From JAOUEA01 sp963790335 (lineage in GTDB: Bacteria; Actinomycetota; UBA4738; HRBIN12), in the NCBI GenBank assembly GCA_963790335.1, contig CAWBOB010000008.1:248001-312000 (forward strand): a stretch of 64,000 nt of DNA. Direction: 5' to 3'. This document shows, one piece after another, positions 18,456 through 26,904 of the stretch; the stretch's first letter is position 1, and every line of letters starts with the position of its first letter. Under the pieces are notes generated by a model. The model saw nothing but the letters and a program-made list of their open reading frames with translations, made no database searches and was not told the origin of the DNA. The position numbers were made by a program, and so were the translations under genes.

Positions 18456-19321
18456 GTCGATCCTTGGGATCCCGGGTCGGCGAAGAGCCGGCGCTGCACG
18501 GTGGCGAACGCGAGCACGACCGGTGCACACGCGAAGACCGCGGCGGCGAGCATCACCGGCTGGTCGGTGACCGGAACGATCGCGAGAGACCGCATGCCGA
18601 GCGGCAGCGTGAACCACCGCTCGTCATAGAGGTAGATCAGCGGATCGAGGAAGTTCCCCCACGAGAGGACGAAGGCGAGCGAGACGACCGCCGCGGTCGT
18701 GCCCCGTTGCAGCGGCATCGCCACTCGCCACCAGGTCGCGACCGGCGACAACCCTCGTTCTCGTGCCAGGTCGAACAGGTCGCTGGGCAGGCGAGACGTC
18801 GTCCAGGCGAACAGCAGCACGAACAGCGGCGATGTGCCGAGCAGCGCGGGAGCCATCAGCGGGATCGGCGTATCGGTGAGCCCGAGCCAGCGGAAGACGC
18901 TCACCCGACCAACGAGCAACGAGGTCGCAGGCACCATGAGCACGACGACGCACAGCCCGACGAGCCCGACACGACTCCGACGCGGGAGCCGTGCGATCGC
19001 GAATCCGGCCCACGATGCCACGACCACCGAGACCGGCACCACGACGGCCACCACGATCAGGGAGTTCAGGGTGTATCGAGCCAGCGGCACCACGTCGAAC
19101 ATCTCGGCGTAGTTGCTCCACGTCGGCGACGACGGGAACCACTGCACGGCTCGGCCGGGCGGCTCTCCGACCGGGCGGAGCGACGCCACGACCATCAGCC
19201 AGAGCGGCACCAGGAACACCGCGACGACGGGAACAGCGACCACGTGTCTCGCGAGGCGACCCCGCCGCTCGAACGTTGCAGACCGCCGCTTCCTCGGGGT
19301 ATCGATGGAGCTCGCGATCAT
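18452..19321 (-). CDS. Sugar ABC transporter permease, MalG/UgpE type
   Basis: 289-residue inner-membrane permease, first gene of the sugar-importer operon. Six hydrophobic spans; the EAA loop reads LFDLARERGLSPVATWWRVAMPLQRG. The N-terminus is basic (RKRRSATFERRGR) before the first span, as usual for MalG-like subunits. ATG 19321 is preceded on the minus strand by TAGGCT plus 8 nt, so the operon is probably transcribed from close to the start codon. It is divergent from the sialidase gene across a 134-base region with two palindromes. Confidence 0.9.
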   Translation of the reverse strand: MIASSIDTPRKRRSATFERRGRLARHVVAVPVVAVFLVPLWLMVVASLRPVGEPPGRAVQWFPSSPTWSNYAEMFDVVPLARYTLNSLIVVAVVVPVSVVVASWAGFAIARLPRRSRVGLVGLCVVVLMVPATSLLVGRVSVFRWLGLTDTPIPLMAPALLGTSPLFVLLFAWTTSRLPSDLFDLARERGLSPVATWWRVAMPLQRGTTAAVVSLAFVLSWGNFLDPLIYLYDERWFTLPLGMRSLAIVPVTDQPVMLAAAVFACAPVVLAFATVQRRLFADPGSQGST

Positions 19322-19360
19322 GGCTGGCGAGCCTATCGGGCGAAGGCCGAAGCCCGACCT

Positions 19361-19390
19361 CAGGTTGCATGCAGCCTGAACGCGGTTCAG
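19361..19390. promoter_or_regulatory. Paired palindromes between divergent sugar-uptake and sialidase genes
   Basis: An 18-bp near-perfect palindrome centred on TGCATGCA (19361-19378, one mismatched pair) is followed immediately by CTGAAC-GCG-GTTCAG (19376-19390, perfect 6-bp arms). They lie upstream of the minus-strand -10 (19330-19335) and upstream of a plus-strand TAGCGT near 19412, which is the position expected for a regulator controlling both directions. No regulator gene adjoins, so the binding protein is unknown. Confidence 0.45.
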
Positions 19391-19455
19391 TAGCCCTGCC
19401 GGGCGCGTGGGTGTAGCGTCCGGAGATGCAGCGACGATCAGGAGGGGTGGGGACC

Positions 19456-20910
19456 ATGGAGAAGCGGCTCACCTGGAGCACGGCTGTGACGACGCTGGCA
19501 GCGCTTGCGTTCGTGCTGGCGGCGGCGGCGTTCGTGACCGCCAGGGGCAGCGTGGACGCACGGGGGCCGGGCCGGGCGCGGGCCGAACGCATCGAGCAAG
19601 CGCTCACCACCGACCGCAGGATCAGCGCGGCCGCGGACGCCCGCCGGGCGGGCGAGCTCGGGCAGACAGCCCCGATCGTGGCTGCGGCTGCCCCCGGCTG
19701 GGCGGGCGAGCTGCTCGCGAGCCCGACCGCCGACGACTGGGAACCGGCGATCGCTGCCGCACCGTCGTCGCCGTGGGTCTACATGATGACGACCCGCTAC
19801 ACGGGTCCGAACGCCTGCGGGAACCGGTGCCCGACCCCGTACATCGTGGTGCGCCGATCCAGTGACGGCGGTGTGACCTTCATGGCCGACCAGTTCCTCT
19901 GTGAATGCCGCGGACAGAAGGGCCAGTTCGACCCCATCGTCGAGGTCGTGCCGAACACCGGGCACGTGTACTCGGTGTGGATGAACGACTTCGATGTCTA
20001 CTTCTCGAAGTCGACGAACAACGGCGCCACGTGGTCGGCGCCGGTGAAGACCTACGGCAACGTGAGCTGGAACGACAAGCCGGTCCTCGCCGTGAGCGAC
20101 GACGGTCAGCACGTCTACGTCTCGTGGAACGGCCCGAGCGGGGGCGACCCGTACGTGGCGCAGTCCCACAACGCCGGCGCGACGTGGACCCAGACCAAGG
20201 TCGTCGATTCGCCCCGCTACTACTTCGCGTTCGACGGCGATGTGCTGCCCAACGGCACGGTGGTCTTCTCCGAGTCGAGCGTGAGCTACACCGGTCCGGG
20301 CGCGGCCCCCGAGGGACAGGTTCAGGTGCACGCCATCCGTTCGACGAACCAGGGATCCACGTGGTCGAACGTCGTGGTGGACTCGGTGGAGCTGGGCCAG
20401 GGCTGTGTGGCCGCAGGGTGCAGCTCCGACTACTACCTGGGCCACTCGGCGGTGAGCGCCGACGCGAGCGGCGCGCTCGTGATGCTCTACGACGGTGCGA
20501 CGACGGCCGGCGGGCCGCAGACGGTCTGGTCGCGCCGTTCGACCGACGGCGGTGCGACCTGGAGCGCCCGTACGGCCCTGTCGGCCGCCGGTGCGTTCGC
20601 GTCGTTCCCCGCCGTGGAATCGAGGAGCGCCGGCGACGTGCGGGCCTTCTACATGCAGCAGGACGCCGGCCCCGACGCATGGAACGTCTGGTACCGCAGC
20701 TCGACCGACGGGGGTCTGAGCTGGACGAGCCCCGTGAAGATCTCCGACGCGACGAGCGGCGCGGCATACAAGACGCCGGCCGGCTTCCGCGAGCCGTACG
20801 GGGACTACGGCGAAGCGGCGATCACCAATGGGGGCAAGTTCATCGGCGTCTGGGGTGAAGGCGACAGCTACACGGGGCCCGGGGGGGTGTGGTTCAACCG
20901 CCAGCTCTGA
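19456..20910 (+). CDS. Secreted sialidase/BNR-repeat protein
   Basis: 484-residue exported beta-propeller. An uncleaved or cleavable N-terminal hydrophobic segment (TTLAALAFVLAAAAFV) follows a basic start. Six Asp-box (BNR) repeats of the form S-x-D/N-x-G-x-T-W are visible: RSSDGGVTF, KSTNNGATWS, QSHNAGATWT, RSTNQGSTWS, RRSTDGGATWS and RSSTDGGLSWT. Cys pairs CGNRC, CECR and CVAAGC suggest disulphides. Fold is sialidase-like, but the catalytic Arg triad and Tyr/Glu pair cannot be confirmed by eye, so glycosidase activity is not certain. ATG 19456 has GGAGGGGTGGGG upstream and is preferred over ATG 19426. Confidence 0.82.
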   Translation: MEKRLTWSTAVTTLAALAFVLAAAAFVTARGSVDARGPGRARAERIEQALTTDRRISAAADARRAGELGQTAPIVAAAAPGWAGELLASPTADDWEPAIAAAPSSPWVYMMTTRYTGPNACGNRCPTPYIVVRRSSDGGVTFMADQFLCECRGQKGQFDPIVEVVPNTGHVYSVWMNDFDVYFSKSTNNGATWSAPVKTYGNVSWNDKPVLAVSDDGQHVYVSWNGPSGGDPYVAQSHNAGATWTQTKVVDSPRYYFAFDGDVLPNGTVVFSESSVSYTGPGAAPEGQVQVHAIRSTNQGSTWSNVVVDSVELGQGCVAAGCSSDYYLGHSAVSADASGALVMLYDGATTAGGPQTVWSRRSTDGGATWSARTALSAAGAFASFPAVESRSAGDVRAFYMQQDAGPDAWNVWYRSSTDGGLSWTSPVKISDATSGAAYKTPAGFREPYGDYGEAAITNGGKFIGVWGEGDSYTGPGGVWFNRQL

Positions 20911-20925
20911 CGACGCACGAGCCCG

Positions 20926-21510
20926 TCAGCCGAGCGCGCGCAGCCGGCGAGCGCCGGGTGACGAGGCTTCCTCGGCACGGGCATCGTCTCGAAGGTCGAG
21001 GAACGACGCTCGCTCCGGGTCGGATCGGCCAGACGTCAGCGCCTGGCGCAGGCGCGCCATCAGACGGTTGAGCTGATCGACGGCGGAGACGTCACCCTCC
21101 GCCCAGAAGGGGTCCATCTCGTCGGGGTCGAGCGTGCCGGGTGACCGCAGACGGTTCCCGTCGGTCGTGAGCAGCACGCACCGGCCCTCGTGCCCGTTGC
21201 GCTCGCCCACGAACCCGGCGACCCGGTCCCACACGACCCTGTGGGTCCGCACGACGTCGACGAGCTGGATGCCCGCCACGTCGACGCGGAACCCGAGCCG
21301 CGACATGCGCAGCAAGACCCACGCGCATCCGAACAGCACGGCTGCACCTGCCGCACGCACGTGCAGCGGGAACGGTGAGAACAGGAAGCCGACGGCGATC
21401 AGGGTGGGCACGAGCGCAGGGACCTGCGACTCGAGCCGCCACCCCCTGGCCCAGACCTCCACCGCCCCGTCACGTGCCACGCGGGTGCGGAACAACCCGA
21501 TCGTCTCCAC
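20926..21510 (-). CDS. Two-helix membrane protein with PH-like domain
   Basis: 194-residue predicted membrane protein. Residues about 30-70 hold two hydrophobic helices (VPALVPTLIAVGFLF and RAAGAAVLFGCAWVLL), flanked by a short cytosolic N-terminus GAVEVWARGWRLE and a C-terminal region with VDVAGIQLVDVVRTHRVVWDRVAGF that looks like the beta-strands of a bacterial PH (DUF304-type) domain. The last 60 residues are helical and charged. It is convergent with the sialidase gene. Function unknown. Confidence 0.68.
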   Translation of the reverse strand: METIGLFRTRVARDGAVEVWARGWRLESQVPALVPTLIAVGFLFSPFPLHVRAAGAAVLFGCAWVLLRMSRLGFRVDVAGIQLVDVVRTHRVVWDRVAGFVGERNGHEGRCVLLTTDGNRLRSPGTLDPDEMDPFWAEGDVSAVDQLNRLMARLRQALTSGRSDPERASFLDLRDDARAEEASSPGARRLRALG

Positions 21511-21576
21511 GTCGAACCCCCTCGGAACGAGAACGTGCCGAACGTATCGGCATGCAGCACCGCGGAACTGGAGCCT

Positions 21577-22716
21577 TCAATCGCGACCGGAGGCGAGGGT
21601 TCCGGTGAGCCGATCGAGGGAGGCCGCTCGCAACTCGGCGGTCTGCGCCTGGATCAGGTAGAACGATGCTTCCCGGCTCAGGCGTTGGGCGGGGTGATCG
21701 AGCGACATGGCCCGTCCCCCGCTCGCCGCGATCAGTGCGTCGGTGGTCCTGCGAGCCAGGTCGAGACCGCGATCGCGCTCGACCGCTCCCTCGGCGATCG
21801 CGATCTCGAGGGTGTCGTCACGTCGCGACATCGCCGCGACCATCTCGGCGGCGACGCGATCGGCGGCGATGCGACGCGCGTCGAGCTGGTGGGCGAGCGC
21901 CGATGCCGGGTGGGCGAGGGTCCGGTCGTGCGCTCGCTCGCTCAGCGCTCGGATGGCACGGGCGGAGATGCCGAGCGGCGCAGCCGCGGGCAGCGCCGAC
22001 CCAGCCCGGTCGCGACGGCGCCACGCGTCGTCGGACTGCACGCCCACGACCTCGCCCTCGGTGACCTCGAGCCCCCGCACCGTGAGGCTCACGGTGCCGG
22101 TCGCGCCCATCACGGCGAGCGCCTGCGGCTCGCTCGCGCCGAGCGATGGGTGGGCTCCGGGGCGGTCGACCATCACGGTCACGACCGAGCCGTCGTCGGC
22201 CCGAGCCATGAGCACGAGCGCGTCGATCAGGCCCCATCCGGTGATCCAGGGGGCCTCACCGTCGATGCGCCAGCCCGATCGCGTGGGGGTCGCCCGCACC
22301 GCAGCCGGACCGGGCCGCCGCAGGTACGCGAAGCCGATGCCGGCCAGCGTCGAGCCGTCGCACAGACGAGGCAGCCACACGTCGCGGGCTGGACCGTCGC
22401 CCCCGGCCACCCTTCGCACGGCGCCGTGGTGCTGCGCCCATACGAACGCGGTCGCGCCACACCCGCCGGCGACCGCCTCGAGCACGCCACGTGCCTCGGC
22501 GTGCGTGGCACCGAGGCCACCGCGCACCTCGGTCGGACCGTGCAGTCCCATCAGGCCGGCGTCGCGGAGCGCGTTCAGGTTGGAGACGGGCACGAGCGGG
22601 GCGCGATCGGTCTCCTGCGCGGCCGGCCAGAGCACCTCGTCGGCGACGACGCGAGCCCGTTCGACCGCCAGCTCGAGCGGCGACGCACCGGGCTGCGACG
22701 CGTGGGGGTGAGGCAA
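21577..22716 (-). CDS. Acyl-CoA dehydrogenase family protein
   Basis: 379-residue flavoprotein-like protein. N-terminal helical domain with GLMGLHGPTEVRGGLG, middle beta domain with IDGEAPWITGWGLIDALVLMA (the W-I-T-G element that contacts FAD), and C-terminal helical bundle with QLDARRIAADRVAAEM and SGGRAMSLDHPAQRLSREA. The usual catalytic Glu position is not evident, so it could be a dehydrogenase or a monooxygenase-type relative. It begins with TTG 22716 one base after the nuoD stop, so translation is probably coupled to nuoD. There is no other fatty-acid gene next to it. Confidence 0.78.
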   Translation of the reverse strand: MPHPHASQPGASPLELAVERARVVADEVLWPAAQETDRAPLVPVSNLNALRDAGLMGLHGPTEVRGGLGATHAEARGVLEAVAGGCGATAFVWAQHHGAVRRVAGGDGPARDVWLPRLCDGSTLAGIGFAYLRRPGPAAVRATPTRSGWRIDGEAPWITGWGLIDALVLMARADDGSVVTVMVDRPGAHPSLGASEPQALAVMGATGTVSLTVRGLEVTEGEVVGVQSDDAWRRRDRAGSALPAAAPLGISARAIRALSERAHDRTLAHPASALAHQLDARRIAADRVAAEMVAAMSRRDDTLEIAIAEGAVERDRGLDLARRTTDALIAASGGRAMSLDHPAQRLSREASFYLIQAQTAELRAASLDRLTGTLASGRD

Positions 22717-22717
22717 G

Positions 22718-23905
22718 TCAGCGGTCGACGTCGCCGACCACGAAGAAGATCGACCCGAGGATCGAGATGAGGTCGGGAAGCTGCGTGCCCGGCAGCATCG
22801 CCGGGATCACGCTCACGTTCGAGAACGACGGCGTGCGCATCTTCAACCGATAGGGCTGCTTCGTGCCGTCGCCGACCAGGTAGTAGCCCATCATGCCGAG
22901 CGGGTTCTCGGTGCGCACGTACACCTCGCCGTCGAGCTTCAGCGTCTTCGGGAGCTTCGGCGCCCGGAAGTCGCCGGCCGGAAGCTTGTCCATGCACTGC
23001 TCGATGATGTTGCAGCTCTGCTTCATGCGCTCCACGAGCACCCACAGACGGTCGTAACTGTCGCCGGTCTGCCCGACGGGCACGTCGAACTCGACCTCGG
23101 CGTACTTCTCGTAGGGCTCGTCCTTGCGCGGGTCCATCGGCACGCCGCTCGCGTGCAGCACGGGGCCGCTCGTGCCGTAGCCGAGCGCCACTTCAGCCGG
23201 CAACACGCCGATGTTGCGGCACCGCGCGAAGATGATCTCGTTGCCCATGATCAGCGTCTCGAAGTCTCGGATGGTCTTGCGCACCGCCGCGAGCACACCG
23301 ACGCTCCGCTTCAGGAAGCCCGCCGGCAGATCGTCCTTGAGGCCTCCGACCCGGCAGTACGAGTGGTGCATGCGCGCGCCGGTCGCACTCTCCATGAGGT
23401 CCTGGATCATCTCGCGTTCCCGGAACGCGTAGAAGATCGGCGTCATCGCGCCGAGCTCCAGCGGGTAGGACCCCGAGAACATCAGGTGGTTCAGGATGCG
23501 GTTCCACTCGGCGAACATCGTGCGGATCCACTGGGCGCGCTCGGGCACCTCGATGCCGGCGAGCCGCTCGACCGCGATCACGAACCCGAGCTCGTTGTTG
23601 AAGGCGCTGATCCAGTCGTGCCGGTTCATCAGCACCATCGTCTGGCGCGCGTCGCGGAACTCCGCGAGCTTCTCGGCCGCCCGATGCATGTAGCCGATCA
23701 CGGGCTCGGCTCGCACGATCACCTCGCCGTCGAGCTCCAGCACCACCCGCAGCACGCCGTGCGTCGAGGGGTGCTGCGGTCCGATGTTGAGGATCATGTC
23801 CTCGGTCGCCATCGAGGCGTCGACGACCTCGACGTCGAGGCCGCCGCCCCTGATCATGCTCGCGACCTCGGACCGGAAGGCGGGGATCTCGCGGGTGTCT
23901 GCCAT
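22718..23905 (-). CDS. nuoD: NADH-quinone oxidoreductase subunit D
   Basis: 395-residue 49-kDa subunit of respiratory complex I, which together with NuoB forms the quinone site. Clear family sequence: NIGPQHPSTHGVLRVVLELDGE, GYMHRAAEKLAEFR, NRHDWISAFNNELGFVIAVE, MRMHHSYCRVGG-type segment (ARMHHSYCRVGGLKDDLP), and the C-terminal end LISILGSIFFVVGDVDR. Length is normal for a NuoD without fused NuoC. No other nuo gene lies in the window, which is unusual. ATG 23905 has TACCAT exactly 7 nt upstream (inside the end of dppF), so it likely has its own leaderless transcript. Confidence 0.95.
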   Translation of the reverse strand: MADTREIPAFRSEVASMIRGGGLDVEVVDASMATEDMILNIGPQHPSTHGVLRVVLELDGEVIVRAEPVIGYMHRAAEKLAEFRDARQTMVLMNRHDWISAFNNELGFVIAVERLAGIEVPERAQWIRTMFAEWNRILNHLMFSGSYPLELGAMTPIFYAFREREMIQDLMESATGARMHHSYCRVGGLKDDLPAGFLKRSVGVLAAVRKTIRDFETLIMGNEIIFARCRNIGVLPAEVALGYGTSGPVLHASGVPMDPRKDEPYEKYAEVEFDVPVGQTGDSYDRLWVLVERMKQSCNIIEQCMDKLPAGDFRAPKLPKTLKLDGEVYVRTENPLGMMGYYLVGDGTKQPYRLKMRTPSFSNVSVIPAMLPGTQLPDLISILGSIFFVVGDVDR

Positions 23906-23910
23906 CGCGC

Positions 23911-24951
23911 CTATGGTACCGGGGTCCCCACGGCCTGAGCGAGATGGCAGGCCGCAGGGTGCGACGAGGCCGTACCCGCGAGCTCGGGATCCACGCTGCG
24001 ACACGCGCCGTCGACACCGGCCCGTGCGGCGTCGCCGGTCGCGAGCGCGGGACAGCGTGGATGGAACCGGCAGCCCCCGGGCACCTGCGCCGGGTCGGGC
24101 GGTTCCCCCGTGAGCAATGGTCGTCGTTCCTTGCGGGCGACCGCGTCGGGTACGACGTCGAGCAGCGCCCTCGTATAGGGGTGGCGCGGGCGCAGCAGGA
24201 CCTCGCGTGTCGGACCCACCTCGACGATGCGACCCAGGTACATCACCGCAACGCGGTCGGCCACGGTCCATGCGAGCCCGAGGTCGTGCGTGACGATCAG
24301 GACGCTGATGCCGGAGGTTCGCCGGAGCTCCAACAGGAGGCGCAGGATCTCACCGCGCACCGAGGCATCGAGGTTCGACACCGGCTCGTCGGCCACGATC
24401 ACTCGCGGCTCGAGCGCCAGGGCACCTGCGATCACGACGCGCTGACGCTGCCCGCCCGACAGCTCGTGTGGGAAGCGCAGGAAGAACCGCTTCGCGGGCC
24501 GCAACCCGGCGCCTGCGAGGGCTGCGGCCACGAGCGTCTCCTCATCGCCCGGCACGGCGTGGATGCGCAGGCCCTCGGCCACCGCGTCGTACACGGTCTG
24601 GCGCGGGTCCAGTGCGCCCGACGGATCCTGATAGACCATCTGGACCTGTTTCCGGTACCGCTTGAGGTCGTTGCCGAGTGGCTCCCCGTCGAACACGATG
24701 CGGCCGGATCCGGGCCGGACGAACCCCATGATCGTGCGCGCCAGCGTCGTCTTGCCACACCCGGACTCTCCCGCGAGCGCAACGATCTCACCCCGACCGA
24801 TGTCGAGGTCCACACCATCGACGGCACGTACGACACGAGCGCTGCGACGTCGCAGGCCTCGACGACCCATCGTGAACGTCACGTGGAGGTCTTCCACACG
24901 CAGCAACGGTGGCACGTCGCCGGCGCTCGTCGCCTCCGCTCCCTCGATCAT
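23911..24951 (-). CDS. dppF: Peptide ABC transporter ATP-binding protein, DppF/OppF type
   Basis: 346-residue ATPase of a Dpp/Opp-type importer. Walker A GESGCGKTT, Q-loop VYQDPSGALDPRQT, signature LSGGQRQRVVIAGAL, Walker B VIVADEPVSNLD, H-loop THDLGLAW. The C-terminal oligopeptide-type extension HPYTRALLD...GGCRFHPRCPAL contains the Cys motif typical of this group (Fe-S cluster in some members). ATG 24951 overlaps the dppD stop by four bases. It is the last gene of the operon order permease B, permease C, ATPase D, ATPase F. Confidence 0.92.
   Translation of the reverse strand: MIEGAEATSAGDVPPLLRVEDLHVTFTMGRRGLRRRSARVVRAVDGVDLDIGRGEIVALAGESGCGKTTLARTIMGFVRPGSGRIVFDGEPLGNDLKRYRKQVQMVYQDPSGALDPRQTVYDAVAEGLRIHAVPGDEETLVAAALAGAGLRPAKRFFLRFPHELSGGQRQRVVIAGALALEPRVIVADEPVSNLDASVRGEILRLLLELRRTSGISVLIVTHDLGLAWTVADRVAVMYLGRIVEVGPTREVLLRPRHPYTRALLDVVPDAVARKERRPLLTGEPPDPAQVPGGCRFHPRCPALATGDAARAGVDGACRSVDPELAGTASSHPAACHLAQAVGTPVP
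23913..23918 (-). promoter_or_regulatory. -10 element of nuoD, leaderless type
   Basis: TACCAT on the minus strand, 7 nt before ATG 23905. It overlaps the stop codon of the upstream peptide-transporter gene, so nuoD need not depend on that operon. Confidence 0.5.
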
Positions 24952-25934
24952 GGAACCGCCGCTCCTCCGGTGTGCGCCTGTTCCAGCAGCAGGCAGGCGG
25001 CGTGGTGGTCGTTGCCCGCCGGAAGCGGAAGGGGATCCACGATCGGGCACCGGTCGAACGCATCGGGACAGCGAGGATGGAACGTGCAGCCAGAAGGGAG
25101 CTCACGCGGGTCCGGGGGATCACCGTCGAGGCCCGACGGCGACTGGACGAACGACTCGTCGCCGATGCGAGGGAAGGCGCCGGCCAACGCCCGCGTGTAC
25201 GGATGGCCCGGACGGCTCCAGACCTCGCTCGCGGGTCCCTCTTCCACGATGCGTCCGGCGTACATCACCGCGAGTCGGTCGGCAACCTCCACGAGCACCG
25301 AGAGGTCGTGGGTGATGAACAACATCGAGAGTCCGAGGTCGGCCTGCAGCGAGGTGAGCAGGCGGAGCACCTGGGCCTGCACCATCACGTCGAGTGCGGT
25401 CGTCGGCTCGTCGGCGATGACGAGCTTCGGGTCGCACGCCAGCGCCATGGCGATCATCACCCGCTGCTTCTGCCCTCCCGAGAACTCGTGGGGGAAGTCG
25501 CTCGCGCGGCGTGCCGGCAGGCCCACCATCTCGAGCAGCTCCCTGGCTCTCGCCGCGGCCTCCCGACGCGTCGCGAGCGAATGCGCGAGCATCGCTTCCT
25601 CGATCTGGTCGCCGATCCGGATCACGGGGTCGAGCGCGTGCTGCGCACCCTGGAACACGATCGACGCCTGCGTCCATCGCACCGCCCCCAGCTCTCGGGG
25701 CGGCATCGTCAGCACGTCGGCTCCGTCCAACACGATGCTTCCCGACATGCGCGTGCCTCGGGGCAACAACCGCAGCAGGCCGAGACCGATCGTCGTCTTC
25801 CCACATCCGGATTCGCCGGCGAGCCCGACCACCTGGCCGCGCTCGATCGAGAACGAGACACCGCGTACCGCCGGAACCGGCCCTTCGCGGCTCGCGTACT
25901 CGATCTCGAGGTCATGGACCTCAAGCACGCTCAT
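24948..25934 (-). CDS. dppD: Peptide ABC transporter ATP-binding protein, DppD/OppD type
   Basis: 328-residue ATPase partner of DppF. Walker A GESGCGKTT, Q-loop FQGAQHALDP, signature FSGGQKQRVMIAMAL, Walker B LVIADEPTTALD, H-loop THDLSV. The C-terminus has HPYTRALAGAFP and GCTFHPRCPDAFDRC, the family's Cys-containing tail. The sequence QGAQHALDPV is the DppD form of the Q-loop region. Starts overlap the dppC stop (ATGA), which supports one polycistronic message. Confidence 0.92.
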   Translation of the reverse strand: MSVLEVHDLEIEYASREGPVPAVRGVSFSIERGQVVGLAGESGCGKTTIGLGLLRLLPRGTRMSGSIVLDGADVLTMPPRELGAVRWTQASIVFQGAQHALDPVIRIGDQIEEAMLAHSLATRREAAARARELLEMVGLPARRASDFPHEFSGGQKQRVMIAMALACDPKLVIADEPTTALDVMVQAQVLRLLTSLQADLGLSMLFITHDLSVLVEVADRLAVMYAGRIVEEGPASEVWSRPGHPYTRALAGAFPRIGDESFVQSPSGLDGDPPDPRELPSGCTFHPRCPDAFDRCPIVDPLPLPAGNDHHAACLLLEQAHTGGAAVP

Positions 25935-26899
25935 CGCTCGCGCAACCTGGGGTTCACGATCTCGTCCAGAGCGTGGCCGCACATCGTGAACGCCAGCACG
26001 ACGATCACGATGCACACACCGGGGGCGCCGATCCACCACCACGCGCCCTGCGTGGTGGCCCCGGCGTCGAACGCCTGCTCGAGCACCGAGCCCCACGACA
26101 CCCGCAGTGGGTCGCCCAGCCCGATGAACGAGAGCGCCGACTCCGCCAGGATCGCGAGGGAGATGGCGAGGATCGCGTTCGCGAAGATCACCGGGAAGAC
26201 GTTCGGCAACACGTGGCGTGCGATCAGCTGGCGGTCGGGGGCTCCCAAGCCGCGCGCCCGCTCCACGTAGGGTCGCTCACGGACGGACAGGGTCTGGCTC
26301 CGCACAAGCCTCGCCGTCCACGGCCACGACGTGAGTCCCAGCACCATCACGATGTTCAGCAGTGACGAGCCGAGGATCGCCGCGAGGGTCACCGTGAGCG
26401 GGATGAACGGCAACACCAGGAACCAGTCGGTGAACCGCATCAAGAAGGCGTCCCACATGCCGCCCTTGTATCCCGCGAGGATGCCGAGGGCTGAGCCCAC
26501 CACCATCGCGACGAACGCGGCGAGCAGTCCGATCAACAACGACACGCGCGAGCCCCACACGACGAGCGCGAGCACCGACCGCCCGACATCATCGGTGCCG
26601 AGGGGGTACTCGGCGGACGGCGCGCCGAGGATGGGCCCATCGACCTTGGTCACGTCGAGCGCCGACGAGTCGACGAGCACCGGGGCGAGCAGCGCCACCA
26701 GGGCGAAGATCACGAGGATGACGAGCCCTGCCATGCCCATCGCACTTCGCCGGTAGGTCGCCCACATGCGCCCGGCCGCGATGCGGCGGCGCTGCCAGAC
26801 CACCGAGCGAGAACGCCTGGCGGACGACGTGCCGTCGGGTGCTCCCGGAGGAGCGCCGCGCAGAGGCGACGGGCGGGCACCGGTGGCAGGCTCGGCCAT
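25931..26899 (-). CDS. dppC: Peptide ABC transporter permease, DppC/OppC type
   Basis: 322-residue permease. An extended basic, Pro-rich N-terminus precedes RSAMGMAGLVILVIFALVALLAP (first span). The YPLGTDDVGRSVLALVVWGSR motif and the coupling loop YVERARGLGAPDRQLIARHVLPN are hallmarks of OppC/DppC. ATG 26899 lies five bases after the dppB stop. The topology has six spans with the last ending in ALDEIVNPRLRER, as in homologues. Confidence 0.92.
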   Translation of the reverse strand: MAEPATGARPSPLRGAPPGAPDGTSSARRSRSVVWQRRRIAAGRMWATYRRSAMGMAGLVILVIFALVALLAPVLVDSSALDVTKVDGPILGAPSAEYPLGTDDVGRSVLALVVWGSRVSLLIGLLAAFVAMVVGSALGILAGYKGGMWDAFLMRFTDWFLVLPFIPLTVTLAAILGSSLLNIVMVLGLTSWPWTARLVRSQTLSVRERPYVERARGLGAPDRQLIARHVLPNVFPVIFANAILAISLAILAESALSFIGLGDPLRVSWGSVLEQAFDAGATTQGAWWWIGAPGVCIVIVVLAFTMCGHALDEIVNPRLRER

Positions 26900-26904
26900 C
26901 GAGA

